In this document: one piece after another, positions 1 through 11,700 of the stretch
Layout of the letters: each line of letters starts with the position of its first letter
Position numbering within the stretch: the first letter of the stretch is position 1
Assembly (NCBI GenBank): GCA_021234535.1
Contig: CM037840.1
Location: 22,601,559 to 22,665,558, forward strand
DNA length: 64,000 bases
Origin: Stichopus chloronotus
Taxonomy: Eukaryota > Echinodermata > Holothuroidea > Aspidochirotida > Stichopodidae
Direction of reading: 5' to 3'
Notes under the pieces: generated by a model
What the model was told of the DNA's origin: nothing
Seen by the model: only the letters and a program-made list of their open reading frames with translations
Databases searched by the model: none
Position numbers and translations under genes: made by a program

Positions 1-294
1 CATGCTTTTATGTAATCAACTTAATAATGTTGACAAGCAGCTCAATGATCTTCCCGAAAGGAAACATAGGTGGCCAAGGGGCATCGAGCTATTTAGAAGT
101 TATAACATTACAAACGTTCTAAACCAGAAGGAAGGTATAGGAATGAATTATAACCTTTGAGATTGCTGAGGGTGAAACGTATATTGTTCGTGGCAAATAC
201 AATGATCTTACGCTAATGCAGGCCTACAGTGAAAGAAACACTGAACTCGTATAGACTTGGTGTAGTTACAGAATGCATTTAGGCCTGTATCAGT
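1..294. other. Unassigned flank
   Basis: I see no reading frame, splice-bounded exon or repeat that I recognise in this stretch before the purine tract. Confidence 0.5.
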
Positions 295-719
295 GGGGGG
301 GGGGGGAGAAGGAGGGGGAAAGGGGGAAAGGGGGAGGGAGAAGGAGGGGAGGGGGAAAGGAGGGGGAGGGGAGAGGAGGGGGAGGGGAGAGGAGGGGAGG
401 GGAAGGAGGGGGAGGGGGAGAAGGAGGGGAAGGAGGGGAGAAGGAGGGGAGGGGAGAAGGAGGGGAGGGGAGAAGGAGGGGAGGGGAGAAGGAGGGGAGG
501 GGAGAAGGAGGGGGAAGGGGAGAAGGAGGGGGAAGCGGAGAAGGAGGGGAAGGGGAGAAGGAGGGGGAGGGGAGGGAAGAGGGGGAAGGGGAGGGAAGAG
601 GGGGAAGGGGGAAGGGGAGGGAAGAGGGGGAAGGGGGAAGGGGAGGGAAGAGGGGGAAGGGGGAAGGGGAGGGAAGAGGGGGAAGGGGAGGGGAAGGGGA
701 GAAAAGGGGAAGAGGGGGG
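295..719 (+). repeat. Long polypurine (G/A) tract, GGGGA/GGAAG minisatellite
   Basis: All bases from 295 to 719 are purines except a single C at 536. The tract is built from irregular GGGGA, GAAGGAGGGG and GGGGAAGAG units, with a higher-order unit repeated several times at about 580-690. It starts with an uninterrupted G run. Long open frames on both strands here encode only Gly/Glu/Arg or Pro/Ser/Phe low-complexity strings and are artefacts of the repeat, not genes. Such tracts can form triplex (H-DNA) or G-quadruplex structures; that is known chemistry, not shown here. Confidence 0.95.
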
Positions 720-1711
720 CATTGCGAGATGCTTAAGTGCTACACATTTACATCATTTTCATCACTTCTGCTATGTATATGTGGCAATGCATAGGGATTA
801 TGCATCTTAGCCCTCCTTAGTACGACACGAAAAGGGTAAACTAAAAGGGTACAAGACAGTAATTAGTCAGTGGGACCTTTATATAGCATACCTTTGGACT
901 TCCTAGATTGATCACATGTTTGACCTTGCTACAACCCAAAAACGTTCATTAGGAAGGGGCTGTACCTTCACTGTAGAAGTTCGTGGTCGCTGCATTTTGT
1001 AGGGTGAGAAAATTTCGTCTCAAAGAGGAAACTTTGTGGAAGAATGAAAGGAATAACTTGGAAATATTTTTCACGGTTTGATCTACTATTTTTATGCATG
1101 TCTCATTGTCCAAAGGCAATGGGAACGTCACACTTTGATGACGTCATATTGCGGAAGTTAACTCTTAGTTTTATGGCGGGTAAACTGGATTCACTCACGA
1201 CCAGGATTCTGTCATCAGGCATATGTTACAGTACCTGTGACACAAAGTGACCGTTTCAGATAGTTTCCCCGTTGCATTGTCCGTAAAGTTTTGTTCCCTT
1301 TAGTTTTACGTTTTTGGATTAATGCGGAACGAAATACGAAAGAAATCCTTTTTCAGTTTGTCTTCATCCGGTATAATTAAATATGAACTCCCAATTCCTT
1401 CAGGACCTTGCACCTGAAGTTAAGGTAAACTAGTCCCTCTTTCAAAGACTTAGCGAGATTCGATCGCTAAGGCCTAAAGACCTACCCATAGTGTCTTTCT
1501 CACAACCATAATGCACAAGGTCCATCATATAAACAAATGGTACAGCAAACTTTGAAACAAATTTTGTACTGTTCATTTGGTGACCGGTCACTTCCCGTGA
1601 AAAATCTATCTTCTCATTCTCTGTAACACTTCAAATTCATCATATAATGCCCCATTCACTAATACCACCACCACGGGACATAATCAACTTTGGTCGTTTG
1701 TACTTTGCACA
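720..1711. other. Intergenic, nothing recognised
   Basis: Short open frames only (none above 70 codons), with no domain motifs. One TGACGTCA palindrome sits at 1139-1146. Confidence 0.4.
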
Positions 1712-2222
1712 CTGTAAAACCTTTAGAGTGAAAATCACTCTTTTAAAATGAAATTGGAAATGACTCTCTATTCGGAGTAAAAATATTATTCCCAATATTC
1801 AGTCTGAAAGGGAAATAGGGCGTTTGTTTTGGAGAAAACATCCATATTTTTTTAAACCAATGTTTGTGGACATAGAATGATAGATTATTCAAAATAAGGA
1901 AGGACAGTAGCCTTCTTTTCGAGAAATAAGCTCGTCACAGATAGAAATTCAGTTATTTACAAATCAACACTAATTTGTTCACCCAAACTTTTCAAAATTC
2001 AAATGATGCATCTTCATTCCTCATCAGATGTGTAATGTTTTGAGAAGATGAAACTTTGGTAGATGTTTATTGATAAGACTGAATGGTTTAACAATGATTA
2101 CTGGTATTTTCTTTAGTATGTCATAGCGGTGTATTCTAAACGCCCTATTTCCCTTTAACTTAAAGACATTCCTAATTTCACTCTTTGGAATTTAGAGAGA
2201 AGAGTACACTCAGATACTTAAA
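1712..2222. repeat. ACTCT-rich interspersed repeat, split by a MITE
   Basis: The outer parts (1712-1804 and 2159-2222) contain repeated AGAGTGAAAATCACTCTTTT-like words with alternating ACTCT and AGAGT. The same style of repeat occurs at 21946-22036 and 25628-25822. The two parts are separated by a TTAA-type MITE at 1805-2158, so the older repeat was probably interrupted by the insertion. The family is not one I can name. It could be a small non-autonomous DNA transposon. Confidence 0.5.
1805..2158 (-). mobile_element. TTAA-flanked MITE, copy A (piggyBac-like target site)
   Basis: Its ends are near-perfect terminal inverted repeats: the left end reads AAAGGGAAATAGGGCGTTT and the right end is its reverse complement. 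The right flank is TTAA; the left is TGAA, a probable decayed TTAA. The element is about 354 bp with no coding capacity. The internal sequence, including a block around 1975-2060 on 'ttgttcacccaaactttt', is reverse-complementary to the copies at 37.6, 48.1 and 57.9 kb, so this copy is in the opposite orientation. TTAA target duplication is a hallmark of the piggyBac superfamily; assignment to it is inference. Confidence 0.8.
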
Positions 2223-5200
2223 AAAAATTCCCCTTTTTATTTTGATTTCATGAATGGACGGAGTGAGAACTCATTGTTTGTTGCATGTTTACACATGGCT
2301 CTATCAAGACAAACATAACAAACACAGCACTGACAAGCTGATTTATGTGTAGGCTAAATGTTTCCTTTAAGCAAACGATTCAATTTGTATTGTTTTAAGC
2401 CATGGCCGAATAGACCACTGCATATATAAATAAAATTGTAAATATGCTACGGTGAAGGAACTTGTGAAGAACTTGGTGCCTTTGTATCAGTGTATCAGGA
2501 ACTTAATTAGCACTCACGTCAATGCTGTATACTGGTGTATCAGTTTTATGATTTTCTGACACATTTGGCGTTCAATGCTATGTCACTAGACAGCGCCTAC
2601 TTGTTTTCAGCATGTAATCTCAGCGGTAGACAGAGAGCTGTGTACTCGGTGTCTCCGCTTAATCCTCTATTTTTGTAAAATAGTAAAAGAAAAGAAAAGT
2701 GAAAGCAGGTAAAAAAGTAGCGAAGATAAAAAATATGTACGCCATTATGTGAACTTGCCCAAACATATCAAATGTGAAGCACTTCCTTTATTGTGTTGTC
2801 CAATCGTCTCAATTGCTGTCTATATGGCATTAAGACTATAGATGAATTTTCTTTGTAACGTAATTCTATAACCGCCATCAGAAATGAGGATTTTAAGTCA
2901 TAGTTTGACAGTATAACAGGAAAGCGGAACAAAAACGTCGACGTTTCCCGTTGACATAGTGAAATGTGGGGCGGTACACGATACCGCATTTCATGCCAAC
3001 CCGATCTTTTTTTTTAAATTTTGTTTCGAGATTCTGTCGATAAACTACATTGTCACGAATTGCTTAAGATACATCCTGGCTACGACTCGGTTGTTATTCC
3101 TTTAAGTTGGTTACCAGAGCAGACTGGCAACCACAAGCTAGATTTTTGTCAACGTCTGTCCTCCCGACAGATCCTTACCAACCGTAATATGCTGGCTAGA
3201 GGTAGAGAAAGGGACGATATCTGCTAAGAAAAAGAATACATTCACATCACTCCTTATTTACCTACTGCATCTCCGAACAACAACTGCAGTCCCTTCCTAC
3301 CAGACCGCTGAACTAAGCGCGTTAATGGTTACTAGCGCTCGTGGCACGATACAGGAGGTAGGAGTACATTTGTTTTGGTACGCTTAGGAGAGTGAGATCC
3401 TTAGTAAATTCAAAAGCAAGGACTTTTAGAATGTTTTCCAGATAAAGATTAGGACCGAGAAAATATAGTGAAGAATTAAACAGTCAATTACGCGGTGTAC
3501 AGTGTTGGGATGGTCGTCATGCTTGCTGAGATCTAATAGAGACAGTAGGCGCAAATCGAGAGTGCTAAGCTTGTGAGGAGACATGTATAGTCGTATTGGC
3601 CAAGTGATTTTAATTTTGGAATATTGGTCAAAACACTGGCTGCAATCAACCCTTCACTTGCTAATTAAGGTATCGCAAGACGCAATTCGCTGTTTACAAA
3701 TATAACAGGCCGGCCGTTCCCTCAAAGGAAGTAAAATCAGTTCAAAATGACCCCAGGTCACTTCTGTGTCACTTCTAAGAGATTTTGCCAATCATCCGTA
3801 GTTCATAATTAATTTAGCACTTTAAAATTAAATAAAAAAAAACAGATTCAACTCAGTGTTAGAGATTGCTGTGATTTCATTTAACTTAATACTTAAAAAA
3901 AAAAACATAGATTTGAGGATCTGTAAACAAGTACTCTAAATTCCTTGAATTGCATTCGAGGCACTGTGTGATTTATGTTGGTACAATATATAAACAGTGA
4001 CGTAGGTGTTTCTTGTCACCGATAAATTGTCATGTCCGCATGAAGCTCAGCTTCTTAAGGCAGAGGAAATAAACAAACACATAAACAATATATACAAAAG
4101 TAATCAAATCGACCCTCCACTGAACGGACCATGCACAAACAACTAACCCAAACAAGCAAATAAACATACAAACAAACAGACTAAAAAATAAACACAAATA
4201 CAGAAACCCAGAGATTATTGTCAGTAACATAGCTAGGTATTACTTTCTCTTGTTGGGATACGTACGGTTTGTCAAATGTGCCTGTGTTGTTACACGTGAG
4301 TGCGTTTTAATGACGTCACTATCATATTTCTGTGTCAATACGTTCTCAGGCTGTTATAGGCATACAATGTAGCATACTTTGAGCCGCTCCCGTTTCACTT
4401 CCAGGGTCTTAAAACTCTTAAAAAAATAAAGTACGTGCACTTCATCACTTAACCAACATATCACTGACGTCACCTTTACGGCACAGAGAGATGATAGACT
4501 AACTGTTTGTATTCAGGGTTCGGGTTGATTGGGGTCAGAGGGTGACCAATTCCCGCTGGGGATGTCTGTAACCTGAAGAACACACCTAATAAAGAGCCTC
4601 ATGGGTAGACCCCCAGCATAAAAGTGAGGGTTAAACAGAGTGGATTTACTTGAAAACTGCGTCGAAACTTTAAATAGTTATCAGTTATAGAACTAGGAAA
4701 CAGGACCAACGGAGAAAGTCAGCTGTATAAGGGGGGGGGGGGTAATTAGGACTAAATGACATTTCGAGGTATTCGAGAGTTAGAAGGTGGTATGTCAACA
4801 TTCACATAGATTTGATTGATAACAGATTGATAAATAGAAGCTTGGACCTTTCACGGGTTTTTAGGAATCTACGGGTATGAGTGGAGGCATGGTGCAATGC
4901 TCCTGCCTACCTCACAATGAAAAGCACTTCCTTTACGTTTCTTGGCACCAAAAACTTGGCACGCGTCACTATAGATACTTAACTAATAAATTAAGTGTGT
5001 TTTCTCTCACACACAAAGTCGCAGATTTAAAGTGATCAGTTAAAATATTCACGAACGTTCACGCCATTGTACATCAGCTTTTCTTTCTGTTTGTTAATTG
5101 CTACTTTTTAGACTGTAGCTGTAATTTAGATGTTCTGCATGTAAGTTGTTTACATACCAACCGTACACGTGTATGAGGAAGCAGTGCTTACTATGATATA

Positions 5201-8200
5201 GACATCTGGCTCTGGCAATCTGCCCATGCAAAAATATTCCCCCAGTTAAGAGAGGCTTTGTGTCTTGTAAATGTCGAGCCCAGTGAGTCAGGATTTTGTG
5301 AATGTTTTTGCGAAACCGCGCATTGACCCAAACATTGTGCACAGTACACACGTGTGCAAACACGCGATAATATGATATTGGGGATAGGGTGAGTGTATGT
5401 AAAAAGCAGACGATCAATAGTCTTGAACAAATTTATGATAATAGATCCAAACAAAAGATCACATGTTTTCCATCGTCCTCAATGCATTACAGCGTGCAAC
5501 GACCAGAGACAATGCTTTGGTTATATTTCACAAACCGACGCCCAGACAACGCAGTCTTTTGCAGTAATAAGTGGGAAAGAAGTAACATTGGACCGACAGT
5601 ATAGTTGGCAATGCCAAAGTACAGTTTAAAGCCTAAATTTAATGACCTCTCCCTTTTTCAGGTCAGTTTCAGCAATCACGTATGAAAATACACCGTACCT
5701 GCAGTGTAACCACAAATTACTTATTTCTAGTATACTTCAGATATGTCAAGTACATCGTCTTAGTTTATAGGATACCAAACCATTTTTCATGCTCTTTTTC
5801 CCCTTTAAATTTGATATTGAACCATTAATTAGTGACAAAAGTTTGTCACTGACTTGAGTTGCCATGGTTACTCTGATGAGACACGAAAAGTGACGTATAT
5901 ACAGGATCATATGTTATAAACTGAACCAAATTTTTCTGAGACATGCTTAGCCCACACGCAGCCGATCTCAGACTAACCTTACAAAGCAAGTGCATGTTGG
6001 TATGTACTGTTTTTATCGTGCATACCGTAACACCTGCAAGCAACTACGGATTTGTCTCATCTAAGATCCAACTTAGGTCTCTATATTTATGAGTCTTTCT
6101 TCACGTTTGATCGTGGTCAGAAGAAGCATGAATATTTGTATCTTAAGGAAAAGAAGTATTGAGTGCTACTGATCGTAACTGATCAAGTTGGCGTACACGA
6201 ATTTTTAATAGCGCACAATCCGGACGCCGATTAAGTAGACATCTTATAGTATTAAAGCGAATCATTTCGCGGAAGTTTGGTATTACTGAATGCAGTCAGC
6301 GCGTCTCTTTGTTCGGGCTGATCTCAGATGTACCAAGTCGTTTCACTCTTTGAAATTAGACACCAGGTGAAGAGTGGACCCTCATAAATCTCAATATATA
6401 CCAGAGGATCCCTAATTTATGTTGTGTGTGTAACTCATCAAAATGACAATGTTGAGCAAGGCTCGTGTAAAAAAAAATCAGGGTGAAGAGCCCTTGGCTG
6501 ACTGGAAGTAATCTCCCTTTTTTCCGATTCACTTTAGTGCAATTTCCACGGATGACTTGCTTCTTTTAATTCGATTTAAACCAACTCACATCAAAATTTG
6601 AGCAAAAACCAACTCGCATCTAAATTTTAGTGAATGAAAGCAAATTTCGAAGATGAGAAGAAAGATAATCTGTCTTGTTTGTGAGTCATTTTCCTAGGTG
6701 CTTTCTGATTTGTTTATCCTAGCAATTTACAATCCACACTAAACATCGAGTCCCCATAGAAACAAAACTATAAAAGAAGAACAAAATTGAAGAAAAAGAG
6801 AGAAACTCTCCTTGTATGAGTGAATAGTCACCTTGTTTTTCGTGCCAAAGATGACTAATAGAATAGTCCGGGCCAGTTTACTGTACAACCTTTCCCAAAA
6901 CAGAATTTGGGGAAAACAATGTAGTGGGTTTGTGTGTTCACTGATAGTAGGGAGGTGTTACCGAGAGCTTGTAGCTCATTTCTAGAGGGCTTTGTACGAG
7001 CTTTATGGAACTGTTATATACTTCCATGGTACAAAGGAGGATACGGATCAAGTTTATTAGGAGCCACTGGCAGACTTTCATTCCTGGCAGACTTTCATGC
7101 ACAAAATTGTAGATCAGCCTTCCTCAAGTTGCCGCGGGCACCACTTGAACGAAAACTATGGAATACTTGCCACCTGTGGCTTCGAAAATTACGACAACGA
7201 CACGTGTGGAGAGGACAAGGGAGGGGGGGGGGGGCTTTCTATAGATTCGACCATTTCACATTGCGTGAAAGGCAAATGGGGGAGGGTTTTATCAGAACGG
7301 AACAGCACAGATATGACTTATGGATTTAATAACAGTGAGGAACTTTATCAACGCTGCTTCCAAAAAGGGTGACACAACGATGTTAAACCTCTATTATGTT
7401 TGACAAGTCCTTTCCTACGTTTGTGATTAATTACATCAAAACAATATGAACTAAAAGGTGACTAAACAGAGAGAGAGAAGGGGGGCGGGGAGATGGCCTC
7501 TTTTCTCTGTTCGATTTATTTCAGTCTTGCTATCATTCATCAAGATTTACGTGAAGAATGTTTCCAAACTTTACTCTTTATTTTATTGCATACGACCTAT
7601 AACGAGTCCATTCCTGTCTCTTGATTAGCAAAGTACTCGAGGAGGTTTACTTTAGCTTCCATCGTAATTTTTTTAAAGGATGTTTAGAATTACCTTTGTG
7701 ATTCACTCCCGGGGCCGTCTGTCACAACTTGCAATATGTAAGAAGGACCTTTAGTTCAAGAGACAGGCTGGCAACTGAAAAATTACAATATGAAACAAAT
7801 GCAAGTTCCCGGCTCATTTTACCAACCAATATCCCCTCAATAAAATGCACTGCATTCCACGATGCACTAAGATTTATATGGTATGCAATTCAAAGTACAG
7901 CTTGTTTAGCGTACAGCACAATTAATGTCCATCGTCTCTAGAGGAGATCTGGTAATTGTGAAAAAGAAAACCGTACCTCAAAAGTGACTTATGTTAGTAT
8001 TCCCCATCTGTGCTAGCTGTTTCCTCTTTTCCGGTGACCGACAACCTCGTCAATTGATAAGGTATGTAATCGTATATGGCCCGAGGTAAATAAATTTCGT
8101 AGGTAATCTGATAGATCACTATATTACATCCGGGCATTGACAGTTACCTTTATGCACGTGACCTCAGATGATGTCGTGAAAAAAGGCTCCTTTCTACTCT

Positions 8201-8526
8201 CAGCAGTGATTACGGTAACAAACATTTTTAAAGCACCAGTGATGGATTGTTTGCGGGACATCCGCGGTTAACCGCATCGTATCCGAATAGAACGAACACT
8301 CTTCCCTCTCATCTTGAACACATCTGTTATAGACATCAGTGAGTGAATGAGTGAGAACTCCTTCCCCCCGTCCCCCGTCTAGGGAATCATTCAGTAACGT
8401 GGCCGTCTTAGGAAAATCGGGGGGGGGGGGGGGTTGTTACAGAAAGATTTATATCTACTTCAGGGACATTCACATATTCATACTGATGTACTCAAATAAC
8501 TGCAACACTTAGTGCATCTACGATTT
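2223..8526. other. Intergenic, no supported gene
   Basis: No convincing exon. Visible items are a low-complexity A/C-rich AAAC tract (about 4066-4202), G homopolymers at 4731-4742 and 7223-7234, and TGACGTCA palindromes at 4311-4318 and 4465-4472. A cysteine-containing frame at about 5490-5628 follows a possible splice acceptor but matches nothing I can name firmly. Confidence 0.4.
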
Positions 8527-8744
8527 CGTTCCCATTATTCCCAAATGTCGTTATTCCGAATAATAAATGAAGGGCAGTCACAGAAGTTTATTCAAAGGTT
8601 TATTCGAAGGTTCATTCAAAGGCAGGGGACAGTTACTACGAAGGGTCGTTATTTCAATTCGAAAATGCTGGTCGTTATTCCGAATGGTCGTTATTCTCAC
8701 GGGGTGTTTATATTCTGAATCGAACGTGATGGTCATTATTCCGA
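8527..8744 (+). repeat. Interspersed GTCGTTATTCCGAA motif cluster with 12-bp tandem repeat
   Basis: Variants of GGTCGTTATTCCGAAT occur at 8547-8560, 8644-8653, 8670-8684, 8686-8697 and 8730-8744, with a weaker one at 8527-8542. Between them, 8586-8621 is three consecutive 12-bp units (GTTTATTCAAAG, GTTTATTCGAAG, GTTCATTCAAAG). The open frames here are products of the repeat. I cannot name its family. Confidence 0.6.
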
Positions 8745-11700
8745 CTTAAAAGTAAGTGTGATAGGGTTAGCCTGAGTTTTAGGTCCCTCTCATAATTGTC
8801 CAACTGCGTAAATATACCTCTCAAGCTGGCGGGGAAAACAGGTAGGGGAGGATTTGTCTTGTGAAAAAGTATTTCTTGTCCTTCTGTCTCTTTATTTAAA
8901 AAGTTATACCAAAAACGCATGTACAATAATGTATGGGGAAATGAGGGAGTGGTGAATGATATAGGGTCTCCATTGGTAAGAAAAAAAAATCGTGGTTGTT
9001 GCAAGAGCCAGACAAGTCTCAAATATGAGGAAGTGACGTCACGTTGTGCTTTGCCGGGTTCGTGATATATCTCGACAGATGAGTTATTTTTGTGCGTGCG
9101 TGTGTGTGAGTGTGTGTGTCTGTAAACGTGTTCAGTATGCGACGATAAACTTACAAACGCACAAGATCGACAAGTTCAAGGTTAATTGCGATACCTGAGG
9201 AATTTCCACTAGATTATACAGCACAGTGGAGATAGCATACTTGCTTCTCCAGAGACAGAAGTTCTGCAACAATTGAAAGAAATATTACGTGCGGTACTGT
9301 TAAGCGGGACGCCATGCATTTGTCCACCGCAGATAAATTTGTTGTAAACAACTGTTCAAGCGGCGTATAATGTTTTTTGGCAGTTGAAAGTGCAAGGGGT
9401 GGGCAATAGAGGTGGCATCAAATCTTTATTCGCTTCTATCTCTATTTTAATCAAGAGACGGTACTATTTTGGACTTAGTGCTCCACTGTAAGTACGGCTG
9501 ACCCCGAGACACATATCGATTTAATCGAGGCCAAATCATCTTATATCTTTCAGATTCTACTCAATTTCTGATAAACGTATCTGTGGGAACATTAAAATGT
9601 TAAAATGTATCGGTCTTTTTACTTACAATGACATGATGTTTTAATCTCTGAGACTTCCACATTACCATTGCCCTGATATTCAAACCACATGGATTGTTAT
9701 AGTAATAGTAATTACAGGCCAAACCTTTTTGTCTTGTGATCCTTCGCAGTGAAGAATTGTATACTATTCGCTGTGAGTATATACGGGTACGTAATCATTT
9801 GAAAGATGCTTTAATCCTACTGAACTCAGCCTCTATCCCAAGTGTACTTTCCAGGCTCCGTCGTTTTACGGCAAACAAAATCCCCAGCACTTTAGTTCTA
9901 ATCTTATAATAAGGCTACTACGTTTACCCTAGAGTTGATTTCAAATTATATTTCCTCATTATACTGTCATATACTGTAAAAACTGATTAAGATTGAAATC
10001 TTAGATAACACATCAACGTTGAGAACGTTGTTGAAATTCTTCCCTTTGTGTCAAAAAATACCGTTTCTGCCATTTTTTTATCTTGTCCGACGTAGCGAAG
10101 ACAATTACCAGGTTAAATAAAGAAAAAAAATACAAAAGAAAGGAATGTATTCACCCAACTTCGGGAAGGTTGTATGCCTAAAATGACAGTATAGTTTGTG
10201 TTCTCAGTGCTAGTCAATGGTCCATGTGTTATTGAGAACAAGAGGGTGACCATAGCGACAGTACAACTGACAGTCGAAGGGTTGATAATTTAAACACTTT
10301 TAAAATATCAAAGGTGTCAGCATAAATCTGCCCTCTGAATAGAGGCTATAAATATAAGTTATATGTGGGCATATATTACGACGTCATAGAACCATTGTAA
10401 CGTCAGTCAATCAGTGTATTGTAGACAGAATTCTGTGTCGTGCCAAGCCCTTGAGCTGTTCAACAGCTTGAAAAGCCAGTAACTGTCACCTTCACGCATC
10501 ACGTGTGTTAAACGCTGTAGCCATGGTAACTCGATGAGTACTTGAAAAAAATATGTTACGCCCTGTATATAATCTCTTACTCCCCTCCCCAAAAAAAAAA
10601 AATATGCTCGAATTCGTTACAAATTCATGCAGTCATTTAAGAAAGCGCTTTCTCATGTTGTTGTATGTAAGTGTAATCCATTATTCCAGAGTTTTACTCT
10701 TTTTGTCCATGCGACCGCGCCTTCTGTAAACATACATAGTAAGATGACGAAGCCTTAGGCAACTATTACTCGCCATTAGGAGTTAACCGACGAGAATGAC
10801 GTAAATGTCTCCTTATCGTTAGTGTCTACGATAAATCATTTGAATACCGAAACTTAAACTACAGTATAGTGGTCTTCAAACTGCTTAGCCTAACGATTGT
10901 GTTTAGCCTATGTGTTCAAGCATCACTACGGTATTGGCTACGCTATCTTTACACGTATCATTCATAGAAATATATATTGAAAAATAAAAATAATACGATA
11001 ATAATAATAAAAAATCCATGGTTATCGTCACTGCATGTAGGCTACATGATGAGCGCCTGACAGAGATTTACTACTTAATGAACCTCAGTATGTTTAATAC
11101 AAATATCACATCTTCAATCTTTCGAATTAAGCTACATTCTTCAGTTAGAAGAATACAAACCTACTCATCAGCCACATTAAACTGTCCATGGTTTATGACC
11201 TGTCGAGGCCTCTGATCGAAGAAGGTTCAGCCATAGAAGTTAATCTTCTGGACTATATATATACTTGCACCTTACATCCCAACACTATATGTAACCCGCC
11301 ATAGGCCTACTATGAGTCTGCATTATGAATGAAAGGATAGCATCTTCAAACACAGCACCCACAATACCAGGCGATACCTGTGTCGTGTGTCATATTGTTA
11401 CCAGCCTTCACTACAAAAGAAAAAAAAAACAGTGGTTACGAAATGACTGAAGCCGTTTGAGTACATCAGGAACACTGGCCTAAGCTTTCAATATTCAAAT
11501 CCAGCCCTACTTGGGATGACCTATAGTGGGGCGAGCTTTTGACTTGCCAATGGCTAATTCGACAAACGAAAGTCGGATTTGATCAAGAAAGGGGTCTTTG
11601 GTTTGTCTGTAAATAGAAATGATCGGAGTATGTATGGCTTCACTGGTCTGTGGGATGTAGCTGTGGTCTGTATTTGTTTTATTACATGCATGCTCTACAT

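Noticed and set aside
273..794. Three overlapping long open frames on both strands
   Set aside because: They are the purine tract read in different frames; Gly/Glu/Arg and Pro/Ser strings only.
5490..5628. Possible terminal exon after TGCATTACAG, reading ACNDQRQCFGYISQ to a stop, vaguely PAN/apple-like
   Set aside because: Too few cysteines in the right spacing and no partner exon found; a profile search or transcript would be needed.
7130..7320. Frame with ATCGFENYDNDTCGEDKG, resembling the start of a MAM domain
   Set aside because: The rest of the domain is absent, there is no convincing splice donor, and the frame runs into a G homopolymer.
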